DNA from: Arthrobacter oryzae
GTDB lineage: Bacteria > Actinomycetota > Actinomycetes > Actinomycetales > Micrococcaceae
Assembly: GCF_030812315.1 (NCBI RefSeq)
Contig: NZ_JAUSSM010000002.1
Span: forward strand, 496,001-560,000
Direction of reading: 5' to 3'
DNA: 64,000 nt
In this document: positions 53,288 to 62,088 of the stretch, in pieces
Numbering within the stretch: the first letter of the stretch is position 1
How the letters are laid out: each line of letters starts with the position of its first letter
Made by a program: the position numbers and the translations under genes
Notes under the pieces: generated by a model
Databases searched by the model: none
Seen by the model: only the letters and a program-made list of their open reading frames with translations
Told to the model about the DNA's origin: nothing

Positions 53288-53748
53288 GGTTTCACCGCCC
53301 GGTTCGCGCAGACCCTGAGTTGCCAGGGAGCGGAGTCGATCAGCCACTTGCCGTTCGTTTTCACGACGTCGAACACGTCCTCCGTTGCGTATTCCGAGTT
53401 GCCGAACGGGGCGCTCCCGTTCGAAACCACAATCAGCACCCGCACGTCCGCGGACGCGGCCCGCTCCGTGGTGGAAACCAACGTGACCCGCAGGTTGTCC
53501 GTGGAGGCCCTTTCGAAATCTACGCACTGGGTCCGGGCGGTCTCGGTGAGGTAGGCCATTGCGGCTGTCTCGTCCCCGCCGATGACGGCGGCGGTATAAC
53601 GCTGGACCACGCCCTGCGGCGTTGACTCGTCCAGCAGCGCAGGTTCGCCCCGTGAGAAAACAACGGCAAGGGCCGCCACCACCAGGACGGCAATAATTGC
53701 AACGATGATCACGAGGATCCTGTTCGGTTTTGCCGCCGCTGCGTCCAT
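53284..53748 (-). CDS. Single-span membrane-anchored small protein
   Basis: A 154-aa protein with an N-terminal anchor (RILVIIVAIIAVLVVAALAV) and an extracytoplasmic NTF2-like or DUF4878-type domain: PQGVVQRYTAAVIGGDETAA, MAYLTETARTQC and KTNGKWLIDSAPWQLRV. No function known. It is translationally coupled to DUF5671 (stop/start overlap), which suggests a membrane complex. A CATACT element 6 nt before the ATG suggests a leaderless message. Confidence 0.72.
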   Translation of the reverse strand: MDAAAAKPNRILVIIVAIIAVLVVAALAVVFSRGEPALLDESTPQGVVQRYTAAVIGGDETAAMAYLTETARTQCVDFERASTDNLRVTLVSTTERAASADVRVLIVVSNGSAPFGNSEYATEDVFDVVKTNGKWLIDSAPWQLRVCANRAVKP

Positions 53749-53846
53749 GTGGTCAGTATGGCCCACTCCCCACAACGTAGCTACGGTCCTTTCGGCCCTC
53801 CTGCACGAGGGTTGCCATCAGCGCCGCGGGAGACAATCGTTGCCTC

Positions 53847-55310
53847 ATGGAAAAAGGAAACATACGGAGGGCATCGGCAACCGTGTTGCTGGTACTTTTC
53901 GGCTGGCTGTGCGGGATGGCTGCGGCGCATGCGGAGCCGCCGGTGGAGATAGTGGTGGAAGACGGGGCCGGAGTGCTGGACCGCAACCGGCTGATCCCTG
54001 CAGTGGAGTCCCTGGACTTCTACGAACCCACGAGGGTTGCCATTGTCACCTACCGGGGAGCGGCAGAGGACAACCTCAACGACGAGGTGCTTCGCTTCGC
54101 CCGCGCTGAACATCCGGAATGGATCAGCGGGGACGGCCAGAAATGGGCGGACGGTCTCTTCATTTTCGCCTTGGACCCGGTGGGGCGGCATGTGGGCACG
54201 TACATGGGCGAGGACCGCAAGGTTTCCCTTGACCAGCGGGAAGACATCCAAAACGCTTCCAAGGATTTGCTCCGTGATGCGCAGTGGACCGACGGCACCA
54301 TCGCGGGTGTGCGGCGCGGCGCCGACCTGATCAACCAGCCGTGGTACCGTTCCACGGCCTTCCTCGTCACAGCCTGGGGCGCCGGGACTGCTGCCGTCCT
54401 CGGCGCCGCAACATGGCTGATTGTGCGCTGGCGGACCCGGACGGAAAGCCGGAAGGAACTCGCCCGCGGGGACGCCAGCTACGCCAGCGTCAGCATGGAC
54501 CTGCAGGTCACCGAGCTCAATGCCGAAACCATTCCCGAGTCCTCGCGGTACGGCAGCACCGTGCTGGAGAAGCACCGCACCTTCCTGGGCAAGTACAACA
54601 GGGCCACCGAGCTGTCCAACCGTGCGCACGAACTGACACCCCGGGCCATGAGCCGCCGGCCAAACCTCAAACTGATCCGAAGCTTCGCCGACGCCTCCGC
54701 GGAGCTCGACGCGCTGGACGACGTCATCGCGGACACCAACGCTCTCCTGAACCGGGGGTCTGCGTGGGTTTCCGCATGGGACCGGCAACTCGCACCCTTC
54801 CGCAATGACCTGGCCGCCCTGGAACAGATGCTCGGCAAGCGGCACGCCGAAGGAGGTTCCGCGACGGCCGCAGCGCTTCGGTCCTTCCGCGACCATAGCC
54901 ACCGGGAGATCGAGCGGTGGTCAGCCGAACTCGCCGACGGCTCAATCGCCCCCGAAACAGCCTTGGACCGGCTGCGGGACGCGCGGACGCACCTGTCCGA
55001 ACTGCTGAAGAACCACGCCGACACTGTCATTGCGGGCTTCGCCAGGAACGAGCTGGAAGCCAACCTGATGCGCGACGAAATGGAGAGCGCGCAGGCCGGA
55101 AGCAAGGCCAAGTATGGCCGCGCCTACGAGCCGAGCATCCTTGGCACGGTCTATCCGTCCTACTATTTCTTCTCCGTTCCCACGTTCAACGCCGGCTTCA
55201 ACACAAGCGTAAGCAGCGTCGGCAGCGCCCGTGGCGGAGACGGCAGCACAACGGGGTACGGCAGCAGCGGCGGAAGCTTCTCCGGGTCCGGAAGTTCGTC
55301 CAACTTTTAG
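53847..55310 (+). CDS. DUF5129/TPM-domain secreted membrane protein
   Basis: A 487-aa protein: signal peptide (residues 1-30, ending AHA), an extracytoplasmic TPM-like domain (NRLIPAVESLDFYEPTRVAI, WISGDGQKWADGLFIFAL), a membrane helix at about residue 173, then a long cytoplasmic helical region and a Gly/Ser-rich tail (GYGSSGGSFSGSGSSSNF). TPM domains occur in photosystem repair and stress proteins; the role here is unknown. Confidence 0.75.
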   Translation: MEKGNIRRASATVLLVLFGWLCGMAAAHAEPPVEIVVEDGAGVLDRNRLIPAVESLDFYEPTRVAIVTYRGAAEDNLNDEVLRFARAEHPEWISGDGQKWADGLFIFALDPVGRHVGTYMGEDRKVSLDQREDIQNASKDLLRDAQWTDGTIAGVRRGADLINQPWYRSTAFLVTAWGAGTAAVLGAATWLIVRWRTRTESRKELARGDASYASVSMDLQVTELNAETIPESSRYGSTVLEKHRTFLGKYNRATELSNRAHELTPRAMSRRPNLKLIRSFADASAELDALDDVIADTNALLNRGSAWVSAWDRQLAPFRNDLAALEQMLGKRHAEGGSATAAALRSFRDHSHREIERWSAELADGSIAPETALDRLRDARTHLSELLKNHADTVIAGFARNELEANLMRDEMESAQAGSKAKYGRAYEPSILGTVYPSYYFFSVPTFNAGFNTSVSSVGSARGGDGSTTGYGSSGGSFSGSGSSSNF

Positions 55311-55326
55311 CTACTGCCGATCCGGG

Positions 55327-55521
55327 TCAGTGAGGCGGCTGAATCCTGTCAACGATGAAATCCCCGCCTGGAATGACGGTGGTCTGATGGCCGTCGTCGA
55401 AACGCACCACATACGGCGGTGCTCCGTCGGCCCCGTGGACCTCAATGATCTGGCCGTGGCGGTCCGACGACTCGACCGTCTTGCCCCGGATAGTGATCCG
55501 GTCTCCCTGGGCTGCCTTCAT
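55327..55521 (-). CDS. DUF1918 small protein
   Basis: A 64-aa beta-rich protein of the DUF1918 family, MKAAQGDRITIRGKTVESSD through GQIIEVHGADGAPPYVVRFD to HQTTVIPGGDF. Function unknown; the fold is SH3-like. A good ribosome site (GGGAGGTGAT) precedes the chosen ATG. Confidence 0.85.
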   Translation of the reverse strand: MKAAQGDRITIRGKTVESSDRHGQIIEVHGADGAPPYVVRFDDGHQTTVIPGGDFIVDRIQPPH

Positions 55522-55660
55522 GGCAATCACCTCCCAGAACCAGAGTACGGGTGTCGGGCCGCCTGCAACAGGGCCGGCATCTGGCGCTTGCGGCCGCTTG
55601 GCGGGAGTATGGGGATATTACTGATCTTGACCTTGGCACGGGACCGAGGGGGGAACGGCT

Positions 55661-56242
55661 ATGGCGGACGAAAAGCCCACCAGCTGGTGGGCCACGCTGC
55701 CCGGTCTGCTGACCGCCGCCGCTGCGGTGATCACCGCTGTGACCGGGCTGCTGCTGGGGCTGGGGCAACTCGGGGTGTTCGACGGCGGCCGTCCCGCCGC
55801 CACTTCAGGCGGGTCCCCCGCCGCCGGCACATCGCAGCCCGGCCCGCCCCCACCGGGCGGAACCGCGACTGGCGCCGGTGAGGGTGCGGGATGGACTGTC
55901 GCCCTGCCGGCAGAGCGGACCTACAGGTCCTCGGACATCGAATATGAACTTCTCGAGGCCCGGGTGCGCCCCGAAGTGGCCGGGAAGGTCGCGCTGACGA
56001 TCTCGGTCCGTTGCACCAACCATGGCAGGTACGACATCAACTTCTGGGACTCGACGTTCAGGCTCAATGCCGGCGCAGTCAGCCTGTCCCCCGATGCCGG
56101 CCTCAACGAGCTGGTCGCCGGCGATTCAAGCAAGTCGGGAGACGTCCGCTTCACTGTCCCGGCGGACACGCGCGGCGCCCTCCTGCGCATCAAATTCGCT
56201 CAGGGTGAGAGCACGGCCCAGCTCACCATCTCGCCACCCTGA
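55661..56242 (+). CDS. Membrane-anchored protein with DUF4352-like domain
   Basis: A 193-aa protein with an N-terminal membrane helix (residues 13-38), a Gly/Pro/Ser linker and a beta-sandwich domain (VRPEVAGKVALTISVRCTNH, FWDSTFRLNAGAVSLSPD, PADTRGALLRIKF). Similar ligand-free sandwiches are found in DUF4352 proteins. No function is assigned. ATG with GAGGGGGGAA upstream. Confidence 0.65.
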   Translation: MADEKPTSWWATLPGLLTAAAAVITAVTGLLLGLGQLGVFDGGRPAATSGGSPAAGTSQPGPPPPGGTATGAGEGAGWTVALPAERTYRSSDIEYELLEARVRPEVAGKVALTISVRCTNHGRYDINFWDSTFRLNAGAVSLSPDAGLNELVAGDSSKSGDVRFTVPADTRGALLRIKFAQGESTAQLTISPP

Positions 56243-56265
56243 AACGGCCGCGCCGCAAGCCAGGA

Positions 56266-56940
56266 CTAGACGGCCACCACCCAGATTGCATCCGAGGCCG
56301 ACGCCCCGAGGTCTATGTCCCGGTCGGGCCCATGGAGGCGGATCGTGGTCACGTCCGCGTAGGGACGGTGCTCCCTGACGGTGAGCCTGGTGTCCGGGGC
56401 GAGTCCGAGCTGGGTGAAATAGCGCAGCATCTGCGGATCCGCATCTGAGATCCGGGTGATGGCCACCGTACCGCCGGCGGCGGCTGCGGAGAGCTGCGTT
56501 CCTTCCGGAGCGTGCGGCTTCCCGTCCGGAGCAGGTATGGGGTCGCCGTGCGGATCACGGGTGGGATGACCAAGCTTTCGGTCCAGGCGTCCAATCAGCT
56601 TGTCCGACACCGCGTGTTCCAGGACCTCGGCCTCATCGTGGACTTCGTCCCAGCCGTATCCCAGCACGTCCACCAGGAACGTTTCCAGGAGCCGATGCCG
56701 GCGGACCATGGCAACGGCGTGCTCCCGGCCCGCGTCAGTCAGCTCGATGCTCCCGTACGGGGCGTGGGCCACCAGTCCCTGGCGGGCGAGTTTCTTGATT
56801 CCGTCTGACACGGTGGACGGCCTGACTCCCAGCCGTTCAGCCATGACGCCGATGGTCACGGGAGTGGCGGACCACTCCGTGGCCGACCAGATCAGCTTCA
56901 GGTAGTCCTGGGCGGCTGGGGACAAATCAGAGACCGGCAT
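56266..56940 (-). CDS. DtxR/MntR-family metal-dependent repressor
   Basis: A 224-aa regulator: N-terminal winged helix (LSPAAQDYLKLIWSATEW, VTIGVMAERLGVRPSTVSDG), dimerisation and metal-binding domain (HRLLETFLVDVLGYGWDEVH with DEAEVLEHAVSDKLI), and a C-terminal SH3-like FeoA domain. The metal, Mn or Fe, is not certain. Divergent from the multicopper oxidase-ZIP operon, which is likely its target. ATG at 56949 is a possible alternative start. Confidence 0.85.
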   Translation of the reverse strand: MPVSDLSPAAQDYLKLIWSATEWSATPVTIGVMAERLGVRPSTVSDGIKKLARQGLVAHAPYGSIELTDAGREHAVAMVRRHRLLETFLVDVLGYGWDEVHDEAEVLEHAVSDKLIGRLDRKLGHPTRDPHGDPIPAPDGKPHAPEGTQLSAAAAGGTVAITRISDADPQMLRYFTQLGLAPDTRLTVREHRPYADVTTIRLHGPDRDIDLGASASDAIWVVAV

Positions 56941-56969
56941 GCCATCCATGGTATCAAGCCACGGCCAAA

Positions 56970-57000
56970 TGTTAGGCTTAACGAACAATAATGTTGGTTT
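56970..57000. promoter_or_regulatory. Candidate DtxR/MntR operator region
   Basis: The divergent intergenic DNA contains TTAGGCTTAAC, half of the usual TTAGGTTAGGCTAACCTAA iron-box type, and an AT-rich AACAATAATGTT. Both lie between the repressor and multicopper oxidase starts. Position and partial symmetry are the only evidence. Confidence 0.35.
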
Positions 57001-57021
57001 AGAGAATAGTCAGGGATCGGC

Positions 57022-58116
57022 ATGCCGAAAAAAGTTTCGGAGACGCTGCCCAGCCGGCGATCCATGCTGTCCGGCGCCGCCGCCCTGGCCGCCGTTCCCG
57101 CCGTCTCCGCCTTTTCCGCCCTGCAGGCATCGACGTCGAGCGGTCATGACCAGCACCCGGCCGGCGGAACCAGCGCACGGCACTCCGGCAGCCCGCCGTC
57201 GGCCGTCGGTACCGGCGTCAACCACGCCGGCCACGCCGGTTTTGCCGGCGGATCGGTCCTGCCTGAACGGGCCGGCATCGACCCCACGGCCATCCTGCGG
57301 GACTTCGACCGGGGGAAGGCCAGCACACTCCCGGACGGCAGGACACTGCGTGAATGGGACATCGTGGCAGTGGACAAGGACTTTGAGATCGCGCCCGGCA
57401 TCACCTTCCCGGGGTGGAGCTACAACGGCCGCATCCCCGGCCCCACGCTCTGGGCACGCGAGGGGGACGCGCTACGGATCCACTTCACCAACGCCGGCGC
57501 CCACCCGCACACGCTGCACTTCCACGGCATCCACAGCGCGGAAATGGATGGAACCCCGGGAATAGGTGCCGGGTCCATCGCGCCGGGGCAGGGCTTCACC
57601 TATGAGTTCGACGCCGTGCCGTTCGGGACGCACCTGTACCACTGCCATCAGTCACCCCTGGCCCCGCACATCGCCAAGGGCCTCTACGGCGGCTTCATCA
57701 TCGAGCCCAAGGAAGGCAGGCCGAAGGCGGACGACGAGATGGTGATGGTCATGAACGGCTACAACACCGACGGCGGGGACGATAACGAGTTCTATTCAGT
57801 GAACGGCCTCCCGTTCCACTTCATGGACTTCCCCGTGCAGGTTAGGCAAAATGCGCTCGTCCGGATCCACCTGATCAACGTCCTCGAGTACGACCCCGTC
57901 AATTCGTTCCACGTGCACGGAAACTTCTTCCACTACTACCCCACCGGCACCACGCTGACGCCCAGCGAATACACCGACACCATCTCCCAGGTGCAGGGGC
58001 AGCGGGGAATCCTGGAGCTGCGCTTCCCGTACCCGGGCAAGTACATGTTCCACGCCCACAAGACTGAATTCGCGGAGCTTGGCTGGATGGGCTTCTTCGA
58101 GGTGAGCGCAGCATGA
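57022..58116 (+). CDS. Two-domain multicopper oxidase
   Basis: A 364-aa secreted oxidase with a Tat-like signal (SRRSMLSGAAALAAVPAV). Copper ligands are in THTLHFHGIHSAEMD-like PHTLHFHGIH, TPGIGAGSIAP, HLYHCHQSPLAPHIAKG, VNSFHVHGNFFHYYP and FHAHKTEFAELGWM. The two cupredoxin domains match nitrite-reductase or small-laccase type enzymes. Coupled by ATGA to a ZIP transporter, so metal oxidation linked to uptake is plausible. Confidence 0.82.
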   Translation: MPKKVSETLPSRRSMLSGAAALAAVPAVSAFSALQASTSSGHDQHPAGGTSARHSGSPPSAVGTGVNHAGHAGFAGGSVLPERAGIDPTAILRDFDRGKASTLPDGRTLREWDIVAVDKDFEIAPGITFPGWSYNGRIPGPTLWAREGDALRIHFTNAGAHPHTLHFHGIHSAEMDGTPGIGAGSIAPGQGFTYEFDAVPFGTHLYHCHQSPLAPHIAKGLYGGFIIEPKEGRPKADDEMVMVMNGYNTDGGDDNEFYSVNGLPFHFMDFPVQVRQNALVRIHLINVLEYDPVNSFHVHGNFFHYYPTGTTLTPSEYTDTISQVQGQRGILELRFPYPGKYMFHAHKTEFAELGWMGFFEVSAA

Positions 58117-59366
58117 GCCTGGATGAACGGACGACGGCGGCACAGGCCGCCGGGCTGCACCGCCGGCCGCCGGTACCGCAGTGGCTGCTCGGACTGGGCC
58201 CGCTGATCCTGATCGCGCTCCTCCTCGGCCTGTTTTCCCTCCTGAATGCGCCCGGACTCGGCAAGCTCTCGGAAGGCGTGCCGCCCAGGGAGGAGGTCGC
58301 CGTCGAGGACGTCCGCCTCACACCCGGCCAGATCACGATCACTGTCCGCAACGAAGGCCCGGACCCGGTGGCCATAGCGCAGGTCAACGTCTCCGACTAC
58401 TACGCACCGTTCACCCAGACCCGTAGTTCCATGGGACCGCTGGAGTCGTCAACGCTCACCATCAGCTACAACTGGGTGGAGGGTGATCCCTATGAGGTGG
58501 CCCTGGTGACCTCCAGTGGAGGCAAGATCGCCGCCGGGATCGACGCCGCCGCGCTCAGCCCCGAACGGGGCAACTCGTTCTTTGCGCTCATGGTTTTGCT
58601 CGGCGTCTACGTGGGCGTGATCCCGGTGGCGCTGGGTATGCTCTGGATGCCTTTCATGCGCCGGGCCCCCGCCGCCTGGGTCCGGGTCCTGCTGGGCGTG
58701 ACCGTGGGCCTTCTGGCGTTCCTGGCACTGGACGCCGCCCTTGAGGCCGTGGAAATCGTCGCCGGGAACAGTTCCTTCGGCGGCCCGCTGGTGGTCTTCC
58801 TCGGCGCCGCCGTAGCGTACCTCGTCCTGGAGGGGACCGACGCGTGGATGCGGAGGCATCAGAAGCCCCAGGCACGCCTGAGGACGCAGGAGCTCCTGAG
58901 ACCGCAGGCACCGCTTAAACCGCAGCGCCTCGCGCTGCTGATTGCGATCGGCATCGGGCTGCACAACCTGGGCGAAGGCCTGGCCATCGGATCGGCGTAC
59001 GCCGTCGGCTCCCTGGCACTGGGTGCCTCCCTGATCGTCGGCTTTGCCATCCACAACACCACCGAGGGCCTGGCGATCGTGACACCTCTCGCCAAGGAGC
59101 CCCCGCGGCTTGCCTGGCTGGCGGTCCTGGGCCTTATCGCCGGGGCGCCTGCAGCGGCCGGTGCGCTCATCGGAGCCACGGTCTACCAGCCTGCGCTGTC
59201 TGCATTCCTGCTGGGCGCCGGCGCGGGGGCCGTGGCCCAGGTGGCCGTGAAGCTCCTACCGATGCTCAGGGACCGCACGGGGAAGACCTTCACTGCACTC
59301 ACCAGCGCCGGTATTGTGCTGGGGCTGGCCGTGATGTTTGCCACCGGGCTTCTTGTCCAGGCTTGA
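58113..59366 (+). CDS. ZIP-family metal transporter with N-terminal extracytoplasmic domain
   Basis: A 417-aa transporter. An N-terminal helix at about residue 30 leads to an extracytoplasmic beta domain (LTPGQITITVRNEGPDPVAI), then about eight helices. The metal pathway is HNLGEGLAIGSAYAVG and IHNTTEGLAIVTPLAKE, the ZIP helix 4 and 5 motifs. The extra N-terminal domain could receive metal from the upstream oxidase; inference only. Confidence 0.85.
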   Translation: MSLDERTTAAQAAGLHRRPPVPQWLLGLGPLILIALLLGLFSLLNAPGLGKLSEGVPPREEVAVEDVRLTPGQITITVRNEGPDPVAIAQVNVSDYYAPFTQTRSSMGPLESSTLTISYNWVEGDPYEVALVTSSGGKIAAGIDAAALSPERGNSFFALMVLLGVYVGVIPVALGMLWMPFMRRAPAAWVRVLLGVTVGLLAFLALDAALEAVEIVAGNSSFGGPLVVFLGAAVAYLVLEGTDAWMRRHQKPQARLRTQELLRPQAPLKPQRLALLIAIGIGLHNLGEGLAIGSAYAVGSLALGASLIVGFAIHNTTEGLAIVTPLAKEPPRLAWLAVLGLIAGAPAAAGALIGATVYQPALSAFLLGAGAGAVAQVAVKLLPMLRDRTGKTFTALTSAGIVLGLAVMFATGLLVQA

Positions 59367-59399
59367 GCGAGCAGGCTTGAGGGGGCAGGCTTGAACCAG
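59358..59399 (+). repeat. 14-bp tandem repeat spanning the ZIP stop codon
   Basis: Three near-identical units beginning CAGGCTTGA occur end to end. The first unit contains the ZIP stop TGA, so an added unit would not extend the protein. Confidence 0.75.
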
Positions 59400-59424
59400 G
59401 CGGGGTGGGCCAGGAGCAGGACGC

Positions 59425-60168
59425 CTAGGCTCCCGCGCGGACGAAGGTCACGCCGCCAGTCGCCGTCAGCCAGGACAACGGGTGCTTGACGGTGGCGTTC
59501 GCACCGTTCATGCCGCCGCTGATGACCTGGCCGTCGCCGATGTAGATGCCCACGTGGCCGGACTGCACCACCATGTCTCCGGGCTGGGGCTCCCCCACCA
59601 CTTTGCCGTAGTTCATGAACTGCGTGGGACCGAGGTCGCCCACCGGAATGCCCGCTGAGCCAAGGGCCTTTTCCACCATGGCTGTGCAGTCCTGCGTGGT
59701 GCCCAGCTGCGCGTAGGCAGCTGAAACCATGGCGGCATTGACGCCGCCGGCCGCCGGGGCGGGCGCAGCCGACTGGACCTGGACGGCAACGGGCGGAGCA
59801 GCAGGCATTGCAGCCTGCGCCGGAGCAGTCGGCGCGGGAGCGGTGGCCTCTTGCGGCGCGGGCTCTTCGACCGGGGCGGGCGTGGAGCTTACTTCAGGGC
59901 GTTCGAAGCTGATCCTGACATTGGAATCCGCGCTGAGCGGTGCGCCCACCTGGGCCTGGACGTCCAAGGCCGACGCCGGAGCTGACTCACGTTCCGCGGG
60001 GGCTTCGGCCGCATGGGCAGCCATGCCGCTGGAAAGGACCAGGCCCGAAGCTGCGGCGATCACCGCAGCCTGGCGGCCGACCCTGCTCCTGCCTGCAGTG
60101 GAAGGGGGCCCGGAACGCCCTGCGGGGGCGGTCGATCGGGGCTGAACGTGCAGTTTGCGTGAAGACAT
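59425..60168 (-). CDS. Secreted NlpC/P60 cell-wall hydrolase
   Basis: A 247-aa exported protein with signal sequence (VGRQAAVIAAASGLVLSSGM) and a Pro/Ala linker. The C-terminal domain has the nucleophile Cys in LGTTQDCTAMVEKALG, and the His in GDMVVQSGHVGIYIGDGQVI. The nucleophile context DCTAMV is a variant of the usual DCSG. It would cut peptidoglycan stem peptides. Transcription is likely governed by the c-di-AMP riboswitch just upstream. Confidence 0.85.
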   Translation of the reverse strand: MSSRKLHVQPRSTAPAGRSGPPSTAGRSRVGRQAAVIAAASGLVLSSGMAAHAAEAPAERESAPASALDVQAQVGAPLSADSNVRISFERPEVSSTPAPVEEPAPQEATAPAPTAPAQAAMPAAPPVAVQVQSAAPAPAAGGVNAAMVSAAYAQLGTTQDCTAMVEKALGSAGIPVGDLGPTQFMNYGKVVGEPQPGDMVVQSGHVGIYIGDGQVISGGMNGANATVKHPLSWLTATGGVTFVRAGA

Positions 60169-60184
60169 GAAGTAGCCTCTCCCG

Positions 60185-60330
60185 ATGCCAGCGGGGTTAG
60201 CTGTCGGATTCGGATGGGAGGCACCCGGCCGCATTGGCCTTCCGCTGTGCGGAAGGTGTGCGGCTTCACCCCGAGACCTGCGCCAACGGCAGGTCGAAAG
60301 TGGTTTCCCCGTCCCCGCCGGATGGTTTTA
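60185..60330 (-). promoter_or_regulatory. c-di-AMP riboswitch (ydaO-yuaA type)
   Basis: In the leader of the NlpC/P60 gene the minus strand contains GGGGAAACCA, then GGGGTGAAGCCG, and the hallmark ATCCGAATCCGACAGCTAAC followed by CCCG. This order is that of ydaO riboswitches, which in actinobacteria often precede cell-wall hydrolases. Confidence 0.85.
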
Positions 60331-60489
60331 GGTTGGATCCCGGGCCGCGGCAGGGTTAGGCAATCCACCCGGGAGTGCCGGTATCTGAGACAACAGGCAC
60401 TCTTCCACCGTACGTGCGTGACCACTTGGTGTCACATTCAGGTAACGGCACGGCTGGCGCCCCTGTGCATATAAATGCGAGTAGCGGGT

Positions 60490-60525
60490 CTCCATTTACT
60501 TGGATTCACCGCTTGTCAAATGGAG
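60490..60525 (+). repeat. Inverted repeat in the SLH-deacetylase leader
   Basis: CTCCATTT and AAATGGAG are perfect 8-bp arms separated by 20 nt in an AT-richer stretch about 75-110 nt upstream of the gene. It may be an operator or RNA stem. Confidence 0.5.
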
Positions 60526-60599
60526 TGTTTTGTGTTCACGCCGCGAGGCGTAGTCTACGTGCATGTTCTTGCGGGGGGACTTACACGCTTGGAGGCATC

Positions 60600-62060
60600 A
60601 TGCGCTGGTTGACCCGCCCTGTCCGCAGTCAAGGACGTCACTTGGCAGACCCACCTGCGGCCGTACCCACCAGAGATCGGAACGGACGGCGGTGGGCTGC
60701 GGTCGTGGGTGTTTTGCTGCTCACGGTGAGCACCGTGGTTGGCATTGCCAACTCTTCGAAGGCAGCGGAGCCAACCATCATCAGTCTTACCTTTGACGAC
60801 GGCAACGGCAGTCAGCTCGCAGCCGCCCAGGTACTCAAGGCCAACGGGCTGGTGGGAACCTTCTACATCACCACCTCATTTATTGATTCGTCCGGTTTTC
60901 TCACTCGAGGGAACCTGCAGAGCCTTGCCGCCGACGGTAACGAGATCGGCGGCCACAGTGTGACTCACCCGGACCTGACCACGATCGGCGCTGCAGCCGC
61001 GCGCGCGGAAGTCTGCGACAGCAAGACGACGCTGGAGGGCTGGGGTTTCACCGTCCGGAACTTCGCGTATCCCTTCGCCGCAGAGAATGCGACTGCCCAG
61101 TCGGCAGTCCGCGATTGCGGCTACTCCAGTTCACGGGGCCTGGGCGACCTGCGCTCTCCGGACAGCTGTGCCTCTTGCCCGGTCGCGGAGTCGCTCCCGC
61201 CGGGAAATCCCATGGTCACCAAGGCTCCGGACCAGGTGGACAGCACGTGGAGCCTGGCGGATCTGCAGGCCCGAGTGACCGACGCAGAGACCACCGGCGG
61301 ATGGGTGCAACTTACCTTCCACGAAATCGCTGTGGGCACGGATCCGTCCCTGTCCATCACTCCGGCGCTCTTCGACTCCTTCGTCACCTGGCTGGCTGCG
61401 CGAACGGCGAACGGGACCACGTCGGTGCAGACAGTAGCGCAGGCACTGGGCCAGGCCCCCGGGCCGTCACCGTCCCCGAGCCCGTTTAGCGATGTTCCCG
61501 GCAACGCGCAGTTTTTCACGGAGATCAACTGGCTCGCGGCACAGGGTATTTCGACAGGTTGGCTGGAAACCAACGGCACGCGCACCTACCGACCGGGACT
61601 CGCCGTCAACCGCGATGCCATGGCTACGTTCATGTACCGCCTCGCCGGGAGTCCGGCGTTCACACCGCCGGCGACTTCCCCGTTCATTGACGTCACGCCG
61701 CAGACGCAGTTCTACAAGGAAATCACGTGGCTTGCGTCGCAGGGAATTTCGACCGGCTGGGATGAAGGGAACGGCAACAGATCGTTCCGGCCGCTGCAAC
61801 CGGTGAACCGTGATGCGATGGCAGCCTTCATGTACCGGTTCAACGGAAGCCCTGCCTACACTGCTCCCGGCATCTCGCCCTTCGCCGACGTGACACTGCA
61901 AACGCAGTTCTACCGGGAAATCAACTGGCTGGCGTCAACGAACATCTCCACCGGTTGGGACGAAAGCAACGGCACCCGGACCTTCCGTCCCGTCCAGCCG
62001 GTCAACAGGGATGCGATGGCGGCCTTCATGTACCGCTACAACACAGCCTTTCCCGGCTAG
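60600..62060 (+). CDS. Secreted polysaccharide deacetylase with three SLH-like repeats
   Basis: A 486-aa exported protein. After a signal sequence (RWAAVVGVLLLTVSTVVGIA) lies a NodB-fold domain with metal and catalytic residues in SLTFDDGNGSQLAA and GGHSVTHPDLTTIG. The C-terminus has three repeats such as SPFSDVPGNAQFFTEINWLA, TSPFIDVTPQTQFYKEITWL and SPFADVTLQTQFYREINWLA, which bind cell-wall polymers. ATG with GGAGG. It would deacetylate a wall polysaccharide. Confidence 0.85.
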   Translation: MRWLTRPVRSQGRHLADPPAAVPTRDRNGRRWAAVVGVLLLTVSTVVGIANSSKAAEPTIISLTFDDGNGSQLAAAQVLKANGLVGTFYITTSFIDSSGFLTRGNLQSLAADGNEIGGHSVTHPDLTTIGAAAARAEVCDSKTTLEGWGFTVRNFAYPFAAENATAQSAVRDCGYSSSRGLGDLRSPDSCASCPVAESLPPGNPMVTKAPDQVDSTWSLADLQARVTDAETTGGWVQLTFHEIAVGTDPSLSITPALFDSFVTWLAARTANGTTSVQTVAQALGQAPGPSPSPSPFSDVPGNAQFFTEINWLAAQGISTGWLETNGTRTYRPGLAVNRDAMATFMYRLAGSPAFTPPATSPFIDVTPQTQFYKEITWLASQGISTGWDEGNGNRSFRPLQPVNRDAMAAFMYRFNGSPAYTAPGISPFADVTLQTQFYREINWLASTNISTGWDESNGTRTFRPVQPVNRDAMAAFMYRYNTAFPG

Positions 62061-62088
62061 GGACAACAGCATGAGGCAGAATCCATAG

